Below are positions 1-10,800 of a stretch of DNA of 64,000 bases, piece by piece. The notes beneath the pieces are model-generated. The model was not told where the DNA came from. It made no database searches and worked only from the letters and a program-made list of their open reading frames with translations. The DNA is from Channallabes apus. Taxonomy: Eukaryota; Chordata; Actinopteri; Siluriformes; Clariidae. Position numbers and translations under genes: made by a program. The stretch lies in contig CM060112.1 of assembly GCA_030522415.1 (NCBI GenBank), positions 11,447,501 to 11,511,500 of the forward strand. Reading direction: 5' to 3'. Numbering within the stretch: the first letter of the stretch is position 1; every line of letters begins with the position of its first letter.

Positions 1-228
1 ACCTTCCTAAGCCATCGTTCTGTGTACAACTGGTGCTATTCTGACGACGTGCGTTACCACGTCTGCTATTTCATCATGGATAGCAAGTTAGAACAAAGAG
101 AAAATGGGAAATTTTTGACCAAGTGCACGCTACCGTCCATTATCATTGAGATCACTTGTTACTTTCAAGAAATGAATTCCTAAAAACTAGCAAAATTATC
201 TGGCAATAGAACATAATTTTCACTTGAC
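1..228 (+). other. Unassigned edge sequence with a possible mariner transposase fragment
   Basis: From 79 the plus strand reads MDSKLEQRENGKFLTK, which resembles the first residues of some vertebrate mariner transposases (a KLEQR..KF pattern). The resemblance stops after about 20 residues and no terminal repeat is visible. This may be a small relic or chance. Nothing else is recognised before the SINE. Confidence 0.25.
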
Positions 229-241
229 AACTTTTCACTTG

Positions 242-578
242 GGCGACGCGGTGGTGTAGTGGTTAGCCCTGTCGCCTTGCACCTCCAGGGTCTGGGTTCG
301 ATTCCCCGGCCAGGCTCGATTCCCGTCTCTGTGTGCATGGAGTTTGCATGTTCTCCCCGTGCTTGGTGGGTTTCCTCCGGGTACTCCGGGTTCCTCCCAC
401 AGTCCAAAGATATGCAGATTAGGATTGGGTGTGTGAGTGTGTGTGTGTGTATGTGTGTGTGCCCTGCGATGGATTGGCACGCTGTCCAGGGTGTACCCCG
501 CCTAGTGCCCGAAGTCTCCTGGGATAGGCTCCAGGTCCCCCGCGACCCTGAACACAGGATTAAGCGGTACAGAAAATG
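242..578 (+). mobile_element. V-SINE-type tRNA-derived SINE, full length
   Basis: The head carries pol III promoter elements: A box TGGTGTAGTGG and B box GGTTCGATTCC. A conserved core follows (CATGGAGTTTGCATGTTCTC, then the TCCTCCCACAGTCCAAAGA block), then a TG-rich stretch and a tail ending GCGGTACAGAAAATGAA. A 13-bp target-site duplication, AACTTTTCACTTG, lies at 229-241 and 579-591. The open frames across it recur in every copy and are not proteins. Confidence 0.9.
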
Positions 579-591
579 AACTTTTCACTTG

Positions 592-1009
592 CAAATTTGA
601 GTAACACCTGACTAGAAATAAGCTTAATAATCTGATAATCTTCTATTTGGTTTGTTCTAAAAACTTATTTTTACCAAATTACAGCTAGGTTTAGACAGAT
701 TTAAAAATATTTCACTTGCTAAAGTGCTAAGTTTTTTTTTTCGGTGTAGGTCACTTTGTTTATCCTAGTTGCAGTGCTTAGGATTATACAGTTTTAGTAT
801 TGTATAGAGTGAACACCAGAACCAAATTGAACATAGAAGTGACTACCATTATCCACTATTTATATGTACTGTATATGCAAAGTTCATCTATTGCCCAATT
901 AACTTATCTTAAGCCTGGCTCAGTGATAATGTGTCCTTCATCACCACTGCCTTAAAACAGTCCTGAAACCATCCTAGTCCCAAGTCAGCCTTTTTGATCT
1001 ATTTGTTGA
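592..1009. other. No recognised feature
   Basis: AT-rich sequence with short A and T runs. I see no coding signature or repeat family here. Confidence 0.4.
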
Positions 1010-1207
1010 GTTTTTGCCACCCCAGAACAGTGCTGCGAAAAAGGATCCACTGGCAACCACGGCCTGGATAAAAACCTCTAGCACATATTTCTGCAAAAAT
1101 TAAAGCACTTGAGCTTCCTCAGAAAGTAAAGCCTGCTCGTCCGTTTTCTATACACCGCCTCTTAGCTGACCTTCCAGTCCAGCTTTGTCGTCAAGATCTA
1201 CATCAAG
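1010..1207 (-). pseudogene. LINE reverse-transcriptase C-terminal relic
   Basis: On the minus strand broken frames give LRKLKCFNFCR and, in another frame, EVFIQAVVASGSFFAALFWG. These match the well-known C-terminal RT stretch of fish non-LTR elements (pattern LRKLRSFNVC..ML..FYQ.VVAS..F....WG). Several stops and frameshifts show that it is dead. It abuts the Tc1-like relic that starts near 1208. The clade is uncertain. Confidence 0.55.
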
Positions 1208-1741
1208 TTGGACAAAAGCATTTAGCCAAACCTGCATTGACGCTGTATCCAAATACTTACACTTCAATATGGAGTTGGTTCAACTTTTACAGCGATAGCA
1301 GCTTCCATTCTTCTTGGAAGTCTGTCCATAAGATTTTGGAGTGTTTCTGTGGTAATTCATGCCCATTCATTCCCTAGAGCATTTATGTGGTCACGCATTG
1401 ATGTTGGACAAGAAGGTCTGGATCACAATCTCTGTTCCAGTTCATCCCAAAGGTGCTCGATGGGGTTGATGTCAGGGCTCTGTGTTAGGGCCGGTCGAAT
1501 TCTTTCACTCCAAAACTCATCAAACCATGTCTTTATAGTCCTTGCTTTGTGCACAGTCATGTTGGAATAGAAAAGGGTCTTCTCCAAACTTTTTCCTCAA
1601 ATTTGCAAGCATAGCATTGTCCATGATGTCTTGGTACAGTATGTTGAAGCATTAAGGTTGCCCTTCACTGATTATAAAGGGCCTGATTGAAACACCGTAA
1701 TTCAATAATTAACAGGTTTGGCCAAATACTTTTGTCCATAT
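1208..1741 (-). mobile_element. Internally deleted Tc1-like transposon relic
   Basis: The inverted ends match: GGACAAAAGCATTTAGCCAA near 1208 and, reversed, GGACAAAAGTATTTGGCCAA near 1738. Between them, minus-strand broken frames read FLFQHDCAQ, SPDINPIEHLWDELEQRL and LQNLMDRLPRRMEAAIA. These are the second catalytic Asp block, the SPD.NPIEHLW block with the catalytic Glu, and the C-terminus of a Tc1-family transposase. The N-terminal half is missing and stops are present. Confidence 0.8.
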
Positions 1742-2585
1742 ATCTATATCTTATTGTCCGTGTAACCTTCTGTGCAGCAGGTAATATATTTAGAGTAGTG
1801 AAACTTTAACGATGTTATGAGTCAGGTTGAATAGTGTGTCTTCCCCACACCACAGGACTGTAATGTTGTCATTGTTTTACCCCTGTGACATCCTCCTTTA
1901 TTCTTATTCCTCTGGCTCCTTCAAATACTATAGCAAAACTCATTTCCTAACAAACTGCCATATGTGATGTATCATGACACCATATTCTCATATATTCTCA
2001 TAATTTGTCCCCATTGTGTAATAAAGACGTGACAGTTTAATATGAGTAACTCATTGCTTCAGTACTGTATATACTATGGCTCTAACTAGCAGGTGTCTGC
2101 TTGTTCCCTTGAGCGTCATTATTCATGGCTTTTATAGGCGATCTGTCAGCATATGACTAAAACCATATGTCTGGAGTGTTTAATTGCTAATTGAACATGT
2201 ATTTGCATAGCAATCACACCTCAGTTTGGACTTGCCCTGATGAAAAAAATGGAAAAAAGCATTTCTACATGTTCAGGGGTATATCATAACTGAAAAAAAA
2301 AAGCTTAGGGAAGAAACGCATGAATGCAAAACAGTGTTCTATTGTACAAAATGTTATTCATTATTGCATGAATATTATCATTCCTTTCTTGGGACCTAAA
2401 AATGTCCTAACATAAAAAATTATGTTTCAAACAGCCCATGCTACAATACTAATATAATTTTGGGACCATTTTCCCCTGCCAAGCTGGGAGACATTTTCTC
2501 CCTCCTGTGGCTACTGGGACTTTTCTTCCCAGTCCTGCTGTTACTGAAACAGTTAAATTCCCGGATTGTGCAATTTATTGGACAA
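1742..2585. other. No recognised feature
   Basis: AT-rich sequence without coding or repeat signatures that I can name. Confidence 0.4.
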
Positions 2586-2597
2586 GTTTTTGCACTG

Positions 2598-2978
2598 GCG
2601 GCGCGGTGGTGTAGTGGTTAGCACTGCCGCCTTGCACCTCCAGGGTCTGGGTTCGATTCCCCGGCCAGGCTCGATTCCCGTCTCTGTGTGCATGGAGTTT
2701 GCATGTTCTCCCCGTGCTTGGTGGGTTTCCTCCGGGTACTCCGGTTTCCTCCCACAGTCCAAAGACATGCAGGTTAGGCTAATTGGTGTTCCTAAATTGC
2801 CCGTAGTGTGTGATTGGGTGTGTGAGTGTGTGTATGTGTGTGTGCTCTGCGATGGATTGGCACCCTGTCCAGGGTGTACCCCGCCTAGTGCCCGAAGTCT
2901 CCTGGGATAGGCTCCAGGTCCCCCGCGACCCTGAACACAGGATTAAGCGGTATAGAAGATGAATGAATGAATGAATGA
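2598..2978 (+). mobile_element. V-SINE-type SINE, full length
   Basis: Head GGCGCGGTGGTGTAGTGGTT with A and B boxes, conserved core, TG-rich segment and a tail of GAATGAATGAATGA. The target-site duplication GTTTTTGCACTG lies at 2586-2597 and 2979-2990. Confidence 0.92.
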
Positions 2979-2990
2979 GTTTTTGCACTG

Positions 2991-3331
2991 ATTTTTATTT
3001 GTATTCACAGCCACGTTCAGCTCTTTCTCAGCACTCCTAGAATTACAGGCGGAGTCGTGGCTTAGCACGAGTCTGCAAAAAGGAGTGCAATGATTGGTGG
3101 ATAAACAAAAGGAGTAATGAATAACGTGGCACACCTGAGCCATGTTTTCCAAACAGATCCTCCGTTTCATCATAACAACAATACGTCACTTGGAACTGCT
3201 ACAAGACAAAAGGGCACAAGTGCACTTATTTAGGCTTGTGCCTGTGGGACAATTTATTACTTTATAACTTCTAAACAGGCAGTGTGGGGGTAGGAGCGAA
3301 CTGTTTATTACGTTCATAAGTAACAAACTGC

Positions 3332-3363
<32 letters not shown>

Positions 3364-3644
3364 TATTAAATATTATATGTCATGAAACAGAATCGCAATA
3401 CAAATCGTGAATCGTGATAATATTACATCAGCTAATCCCTTTCCATTTACATCCCTATTGTTTAGTCATTATATATTTGTTTTACAGTATGATGGATTGC
3501 AATTGTAGTCTTGTTTGTTGTAGTGTCACTGTGTTTTTGTGTTGCAGTATAGTGCTGAACAAACTATATTATGCTCAAATATATACCAGTTATATAAATG
3601 ATCTGCGAGTAAAATCATATTATATAAAATTATATTAACTTAAA
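2991..3644. other. Spacer with an (AAT)n run
   Basis: No gene is recognised. An AAT microsatellite of about ten units lies near 3333-3362. Confidence 0.4.
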
Positions 3645-3658
3645 AATGTTATAAAAGA

Positions 3659-4039
3659 GGCGGCGCGGTGGTGTAGTGGTTAGCACTGTCGCCTTGCACC
3701 TCCAGGGTCTGGGTTCGATTCCCCAGCCAGGCTCGATTCCCGTCTCTGTGTGCATGGAGTTTGCATGTTCTCCCCGTGCTTGGTGGGTTTCCTCCGGGTA
3801 CTCCGGTTTCCTCCCACAGTCCAAAGATATGCAGGTTAGACTAATTGGCGTTTCTAAATTGCCTGTAGTGTGTGATTGGGTGTGTGAGTGTGTGTATGTG
3901 TGTGTGCCCTGCGATGGATTGGCACCCTGTCCAGAGTGTACCCCGCCTAGTGCCCGAAGGCTCCTGGGATAGGCTCCAGGTCCCCCGCGACCCTGAACAC
4001 AGGATTAAGCGGTATAGAAAATGAATGAATGAATGAATG
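3659..4039 (+). mobile_element. V-SINE-type SINE, full length
   Basis: Complete head, core and GAATGAATG tail. The 14-bp target-site duplication AATGTTATAAAAGA lies at 3645-3658 and 4040-4053. It is very similar to the copies at 2598 and 32557, so it is probably young. Confidence 0.92.
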
Positions 4040-4053
4040 AATGTTATAAAAGA

Positions 4054-4475
4054 AAAATAACATACCATAGTACATACTGAACACCACAACGGACTAAAAC
4101 AAACATTCTTGTTGCTCAAACCAAAAAGACATTTATGGACATTATACATTTGAACATTCATGCACATTTGAACACTTTTGCACATTTATGGTCATTTAAA
4201 TTCTGTCAATTTCCATATTTGTACAGCCATTGTCTATACTTTGTACAGCTAGTTTTAAAAAAAATATGTTTTATATATTTTATATTTTGCTCATCTATTT
4301 TATTTTTATTTTCCTACAGCCAATTTGTCTATATTTAAAACAAAATCTATATTTTATTCTTATTATATTCCATAATTCATTTCTTATTGTTAATCTTGAT
4401 TTTAAGGTCATGAGCAGTCGTATAAGCATTTCACTGCATATTGCATATGACTGTGTATGTGGCAAATAAAATTTG
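4054..4475 (+). mobile_element. Probable LINE 3' UTR fragment
   Basis: The sequence ends AAGCATTTCACTGCATATTG ... GTGGCAAATAAAATTTG, a 3' end I associate with fish non-LTR elements. Upstream are repeated GAACATTTGCACATTT-like words. No RT coding part is attached. Family assignment is from memory of the tail only. Confidence 0.45.
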
Positions 4476-4495
4476 TACTTTCTATTACTTTAATA

Positions 4496-5511
4496 GATCC
4501 TATTTGACCGATCGTTATCAGTATGTAGACTTAAATGGTGATTATTCTGCATGTTCTCTAGTGGAGTTTGGCGTTCCACAGGGTTCAGTTTTAGGCCCAC
4601 TGCTTTTTTCCCTTTACATGCTTCCTCTGGGCAACATAATCCGTAAGCATGGTATTAGTTTTCATTGTTATGCTGACGACACACAGCTATACGTCTCAAC
4701 AAAACCTGATGAGAAAACCCATCTTACTAAAGTTGAGCAATGTGTGCAGGACATAAGAAATTGGATGCTAATTAACTTCCTTCTGCTTAATCCGGATAAG
4801 ACAGAAGTTCTAGTCATAGGACCGCATACAGCTAGAAGTAAAATCTTAGATCACACCGTAACTTTAGATGGCCTTTCTGTTCCGTCAAGTGCAACAGTAA
4901 AAGACCTCGGCGTGATTATAGATTCCAGCCTTTCATTTAAAGCTCATGTAGATAATATCACCAGGATAGCATTCTTTCACCTCAGAAATATCGCCAAAAT
5001 AAGAAATATATTGTCGCTAAACGATGCAGAAAAACTAGTTCATGCTTTTATCACTTCTAGGTTGGACTATTGTAATGCCTTACTGTCTGGTTGTTCAGTT
5101 AGGTGCATAAACAAGCTTCAGCTAGTCCAGAATGCAGCAGCAAGAGTCCTCACTAGAACCAGAAGATATGAGCACATCACCCCTATCCTATCTTCACTGC
5201 ATTGGCTCCCTGTGAAATTTCGCATTGATTTTAAAATACTACTCTTGACATATAAAGCATTAAATGGTCTCGCCCCGCAGTATCTGAGCGAACTGCTAGT
5301 GTCTTACGATCCGCCACGCCTACTTCGGTCAAAGGATGCAGGCTGCTTATCAGTACCGCGTATTATGAAAACTACAGCTGGGGGCAGAGCTTTTTATTAC
5401 AAAGCCCCAAAATTATGGAATAGTCTTCCAAATAGTGTTCGGGACTCAGACACAGTCTCAGTGTTTAAGTCTAGGCTAAAAACCTATTTATTTAGCCAAG
5501 CATTTTTATAA
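4496..5511 (+). pseudogene. L2-type LINE ORF2, C-terminal RT part
   Basis: An open frame of about 338 codons reads from [13 protein letters not shown] to a stop after YLFSQAFL. It contains the RT motifs [13 protein letters not shown] and CYADDTQLY, so the catalytic Asp pair is present. It also has the L2/CR1-type C-terminal stretches [27 protein letters not shown] and [18 protein letters not shown]. The N-terminal endonuclease and the first RT motifs are missing because of 5' truncation, so it cannot be functional alone. The ATG at 4441 lies in older flanking sequence. The open frame suggests a fairly recent insertion. Confidence 0.85.
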
Positions 5512-6536
5512 ATAGATTTGCCATAAGGTAAAGGAGCAGATCTGGGGGACTCATGGACGTAGAGTATTATGGTGAACTGGTATGTTTAGATGCTGTCTTC
5601 CTCAGTCTCATTTGATCACTCAGGTTTGTTGACGGTGAGGTGATTGTTTGCTTTACATCTCAGGGAGCCCTCATGTTTGTGTTTCCTTCTGGCTCTCCCT
5701 TTAGTTATGCTGTCATAGTTAGTCCTGCCGGAGTCCCTGCTTGCACTCTACAGTAAATATACATTCACATTAGACATTGTGACTGTGACCATACCTAATT
5801 GCAATCTCTCCTCCTCTTCTCTTCCTCCCCCTCTTTCTCTTTCCTCTCTCCCCCTGTCTCCCCCTTTCACTCTTTCTCTCTCTCTCTCTGTCGAGCTACA
5901 CATGTGGTTCCTGAGCTGCCAGTGATCCAGACTCCCTCTGCCCTCCGGACCTGTCTGGTCCATCCTGGTGCCCGGTTTCTGGTTGGAGGTCTCATCGCAT
6001 GGATGCCCCGTGTGTCTCTTTAGGATGTGCCTGGTGTCTGGGGATGATTCTATCTACTTAGAAGATGGTTCTGGCCTCGACTGGTGTTGTCAGCTGTTTC
6101 TCTGAGGACTTGACAATTCGATAGTTCAGGACTGGAACTTTCTACAAGTCTATCTGAGTCTCGAATAATTACTGGACTCCATTTTACATCAACTATTATA
6201 ACATCAATTAACATCAACTATTATAGCTGAACCTAACACTTAACACAGTATAAATGCAGATCATTTCCTGCTATCTGTTTCACCCAGATGAGGATGGGTT
6301 CCCTGTCGAGTCTGGTTCCTCTCAAGGTTTCTTCCTATTACCATCTCAGGGAGTTTTTCCTTGCCACTGTCGCCCTCGGGCTTGCTCACCAGGGACTATC
6401 TGAACATTTTGATTCATACACATTCACATTCCATACAAACTTAAATAATTCTTTTGATTGTGTAAAGCTGTTTTGAGACAATGTCAATTGTTAAAAGCGC
6501 TATACAAATAAAACTGAATTGAATTGAATTGAATTT
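4496..6536 (+). mobile_element. 5'-truncated L2-type LINE, copy 1
   Basis: This non-LTR element begins inside the RT domain and runs through the end of ORF2, a CT-rich 3' UTR (5811-5890) and a conserved terminal block. It ends GCGCTATACAAATAAAAC followed by (TGAAT)n. Further copies of the same family lie at 53806-56010 (longer), 42980-43900 (3' UTR only) and 38650-38989 (minus, 3' end only). No clear target-site duplication was found. Confidence 0.85.
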
Positions 6537-7234
6537 ACTGTATAGTATAGCATTTATTGTTCATGTACTGCTTAAATTTTTTACTTATTTTTTTTGGCCC
6601 AGTGTTTGACCTTGGGCTAACCTCTATGCCAAAGTTCTGGTTAAAACTTTGCTAAAGTTTAACTTGTAAGCTTTAAAATAGTTTAGTTCTACATGCTATA
6701 AGGGTTTTAGCCCATAAATTGCAAACATTGATTGCATGCCATGTTTTTATATAAAAAAAATTATATCTATTCCTTTAAGGTCAGTGATGGCTAAAATTCT
6801 TACACATTAGCTGAATCCCCATGATTACATAAAAAGTCTCTTATAATAAAGGCTGAGGTACTGTATTTCCTTCTAGAAACATGAAGCCAAGCACTTTACA
6901 TTACAGCTGCTGACGTATAATGTAGCACTTTCAGACATGAGAACTGCCTGTCCATTTCTGTATACATGAGGTTGATTGAACAAGGAGAGACGAAGGTCAG
7001 CCTTGCAAACTAAGAAAACTGGGTCAGTGCTCACTGTGTTTGTGACACTGCTGGGATCCTTGCTAAAATGCCAGCTTTTTAAACATACAATAGGATTCCA
7101 GTAATTTCAGAGATTCCAGAGTCATTGTGCTTATGCATATTGGGTGTAATACATGGGAGACGTGAAAAATGACACATTATTGAGTACTGAGTAGAATAAG
7201 ATGGTGAGAAAAGTAGGGTAAATGTGTCACTCAC
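6537..7234. other. ap1m intron sequence, nothing recognised
   Basis: Part of the intron after the last visible ap1m exon. I searched it for the missing C-terminal exons (the GGKEYLMRAHFGLP and SGYQALPWVRYIT blocks known for the family) and saw neither. Confidence 0.5.
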
Positions 7235-7393
7235 TGGGAAGGATTTGATGGTCCACTCCACGGCACTCTTCTCAGGTACCCACTTGGCGTAGCCTGTGCT
7301 GGTCTTAAATTTGGGCGAGTCAGCGTCACTGGGCACGGGCACCAGGATAACAACGTTGTTGGCAGTGGAGCGGCTCTTAAACTGGCTACGGGC
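7235..7393 (-). CDS. ap1m: ap1m exon 9 (last exon in window)
   Basis: 53 codons, ARSQFKSRSTANNVVILVPV to VEWTIKSFP, ending at a GTGAGT donor in phase 0. The gene must continue to the left. The exons with the C-terminal part of the tyrosine-signal pocket are not in the window. Confidence 0.95.
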
Positions 7394-7766
7394 CTGCAGG
7401 ACACCGTACACCACACTGAAGTAAATATACAGTACAACAGCCACAACACCGGCAAAGCTGCATAGTATTAATATGACTTCACAAACGTATACACAAAAGT
7501 ATTAGAGGTAAGAATAGCTACCCCAAAGCTATAAGGTTATTTTCTGGTGAATAATTGTGTTGTTGATGCTTTGTAGCTTCAGTGCAAAAATAAAGAAGTC
7601 AAAATTGGACAGCGAACTGAGCTATCTTGGCACTAAATTCACTTTCCCAGGTAAAGTAAGGATCCAAAAAGACAAAAGTACCCTTGAGGGTTCAACCTCA
7701 CTGACAAGGATCTGTGCCCTAAAAGGTACAGTTACAGTCCTGAGAGTTTAATAAAACAAATTGATG

Positions 7767-7821
<55 letters not shown>

Positions 7822-10800
7822 AATATACTAGTACCTTAACTTTGATCTCTACTCGGCTATGGGAAAATTTCTCGATCACACTTTCAATCCATATGAGAGG
7901 CTTCACCTGTAGCAAGCACAGGCGATCAACATAAGGAATAATGAAAAAGACAAGTGAAAAAGAGATGGAGCTTTGAAGTAGGTGCTCACGGTGGTATTGA
8001 GGCGGTAAGACATGAGTTCACTCTCTCCATCGGGGGGAATGAAGGAGATGGTCCGGTCATTCTCAAAGCGGGAGAGCCGCACACACTGATGAAATTTCAC
8101 ATCCTCTAACTCCACAGACTTGCTCTTCTCCCCTGTGGGTTAAGAGTCACACATGCACACAGAGATAAAGCAACAAAAAAAGAAGAGGAAGTCACCGAAG
8201 AGAGCATAATTAGTTTTAAAATAACTATCAGATTTTGTACCATCTTAAATACTTTACATTCAACTTGTATAGATACTGTTTGACTATAAAGTTATATAAT
8301 ATAAAGCAATAATGAACAATGAAAGTTGCATGTATCATATAATGCAATCCTGAGCATTTACTGCATAGGGCAGAAACTATAAATGTTTTATCTTTTCTTT
8401 TACATTGTTTATTTAGGCCTGAAATTTCATTTCTGTTCAACGCCTTAGACAGTACTTTGGCCTACACATTGTTTTTTAAATCTGCTAGGTATATAAATGT
8501 GATCTGATATGTGCATGCTTATACAATAGAATAGAACAGAATAGACACATTTTGATTGAAATAAACATGCAACCTTTAGAATCCTGGAAATCTGGCCAGA
8601 GTATCTGAAACTGAGGCTACTTGCAAAATGACCACAACTTTCTAGGAACGTGGAATAATAAAAAAAAAAAAAAGGGGGGGGGGTGGGGGCAGGACATTAT
8701 GATAAACCTCCTAATATGCTGTTGGTCTTCTGGGTGGCACTAAAACAGTTATGACCTGCCAAGACAAGACCTTGTGCAGTGAGTATTTTCGCTCCAGCAC
8801 ATCCTACAGATGCTCGTATCCAGCTATCTTTTGGCAATGTTTAGGGAGGCAGCATGTGTCAAATTGAAGTCTACATGAATGTGTGGACATAGGGTGTCTC
8901 ATGAGAACGTTACCCATTGTATCAAAGTCCTTCCACCAACTTGTCTTCTTCTCACAGGATATCTTCATGCTGTAACACAATAATTGTAGTCTTTTTGTCG
9001 ATTTGGATTAGATGGGAAAGCCTTGCGCATCGATGAGCCTTCGGGTGCTCAACACCCGGTCGGTAAGTCATAGTTTATCCCTTCTTGGATCACTGTTGGG
9101 TTCCACTCACCAGCTCAAGTGTTGCCACATTTGAGATGTTTCAATCCAGAAAACATCTGGCACTTGTCAAAGGTGCTGAGGTTTTCTCGCCTCCCCATTT
9201 CTCCCACTGTGATTACTGTCTGCTCGCATTATTTGCTTTGTCTGTGAGGGGTTCATTACATTTTTATTTAAAAGTGTCTATGTGATAAATAACTGCTTTC
9301 CTCTTCTAAAAAAAATATCAATTAAGTTCAAGTTCAACTGCTCTCAATGTTTTTTCTCAACTGTTCTTCTCAGTGATGGTAGGATGATATTTCTTCATCA
9401 TACCGGCAAATGTCAAATGTTACCGCAGCTTGTTCGACCTGCCAACCGTCCCAATTACAACTTGCACTCTGTGCTTGTCTGCTGACTCATTTATCAAGCT
9501 GGATGCAGTCTCATTTATTCAGACCATTTTAAACAAGTCCAAGTAGTTCAGGAAAAAAATATCTGATTCTACAAGAGCAGGATACTGTATGTTCCTGAGT
9601 TTATGTAAATGTATGTATAGACTCATGTAAAAGACTCTCTAACGTGAACATTGATTGATAAGTTTTAAAGCGTATTAAAGTGCTGAGAGCAATTTAATAA
9701 CTGGATCACAATGTCAAGAAACATTTTCAGAATCCAGTCATTTCATAGCAATGATCAGCCTTTTAATCGGGGCAAAAGAAATGGCACCCTATTAAAGGAG
9801 GACGCATTAATTCAATCCTGAGTGGAGAGACAACTTTTTCAATTTCCTTGTACTGTACATCCCAAAAACAAACAAGTACAAAGCCTTGCTACTCTAAATT
9901 TGCCATGGATGTGATCGAGCGTGTGAGTAAATGTGAACGAGGGTCGTGCTGCCTATGCTGCAGGGTGTATTCCAGCTTCATCCTCAATGTTTCTGGAATA
10001 AATGAATAAATACGAGGAGAAGCTCACTGCGTATGGGTTTCACTGGATTAAGCTGGTGATTCATACTGGAAGGCTAAAAAATCAAACACTACCAAGCTGT
10101 CACTTCTGGAGCCTTGATTAAGGCCTCCTAATTATCATCTATTCATTTATTTCATGCAATTGTATGTTGCCTCGGATGAAAGCGTCGTCCAAATCAAATG
10201 CATGCAAATTATTTTCTGCCTATGAGACATTAATTTAAGGCTGCTCATCAGATTGTCTTGTGTAATTTGGCAGACACTGAAAATGGACCAATGATGACCG
10301 AACTGCTTTTTTAAAATCCATTTAATTGTACCTTGCCTAAGAGAATGAGGGTTGTTTCATTCTGTTTACGGCACAGCTGTATTTAGCATACTAAAACCCC
10401 TAATACAATCAACTCTAGGAGTTTAACGCCGTACCCTCAGCTCCAGACTGCTGATTTGCCAATGTACAAAACTGGGCTTGCTCCATGTGTGTGTGTGTGT
10501 GTGTTGACAGGTTCACAACAGCATCACAATAAATGAATGGCGCTTTTAGACAGGTGATCCTGGACAATGCTGAGTATTCTGTATCGTCTCCAGTAATGCA
10601 GTTCATCCCTTTCTACATATTAAGTGCATTTTCATTGGTGCACATAGATGTGTCTGACTCTCTGTCTCATGGCTATTGGCATTTACAGATGCACATGAAA
10701 GCGCCATGAGGACAGTGTGGAAGGCAGAGCTCAGCAGTCTGTGTGCTCCCTCGGCAGCGGTGGAGGCCTGCTGAGACCCGACACTCATTGCTCATACTCA

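Noticed and set aside
242..300. A and B boxes suggesting tRNA genes at SINE heads
   Set aside because: The boxes match pol III promoters, but the acceptor stem and cloverleaf are not preserved and the unit continues as a SINE.
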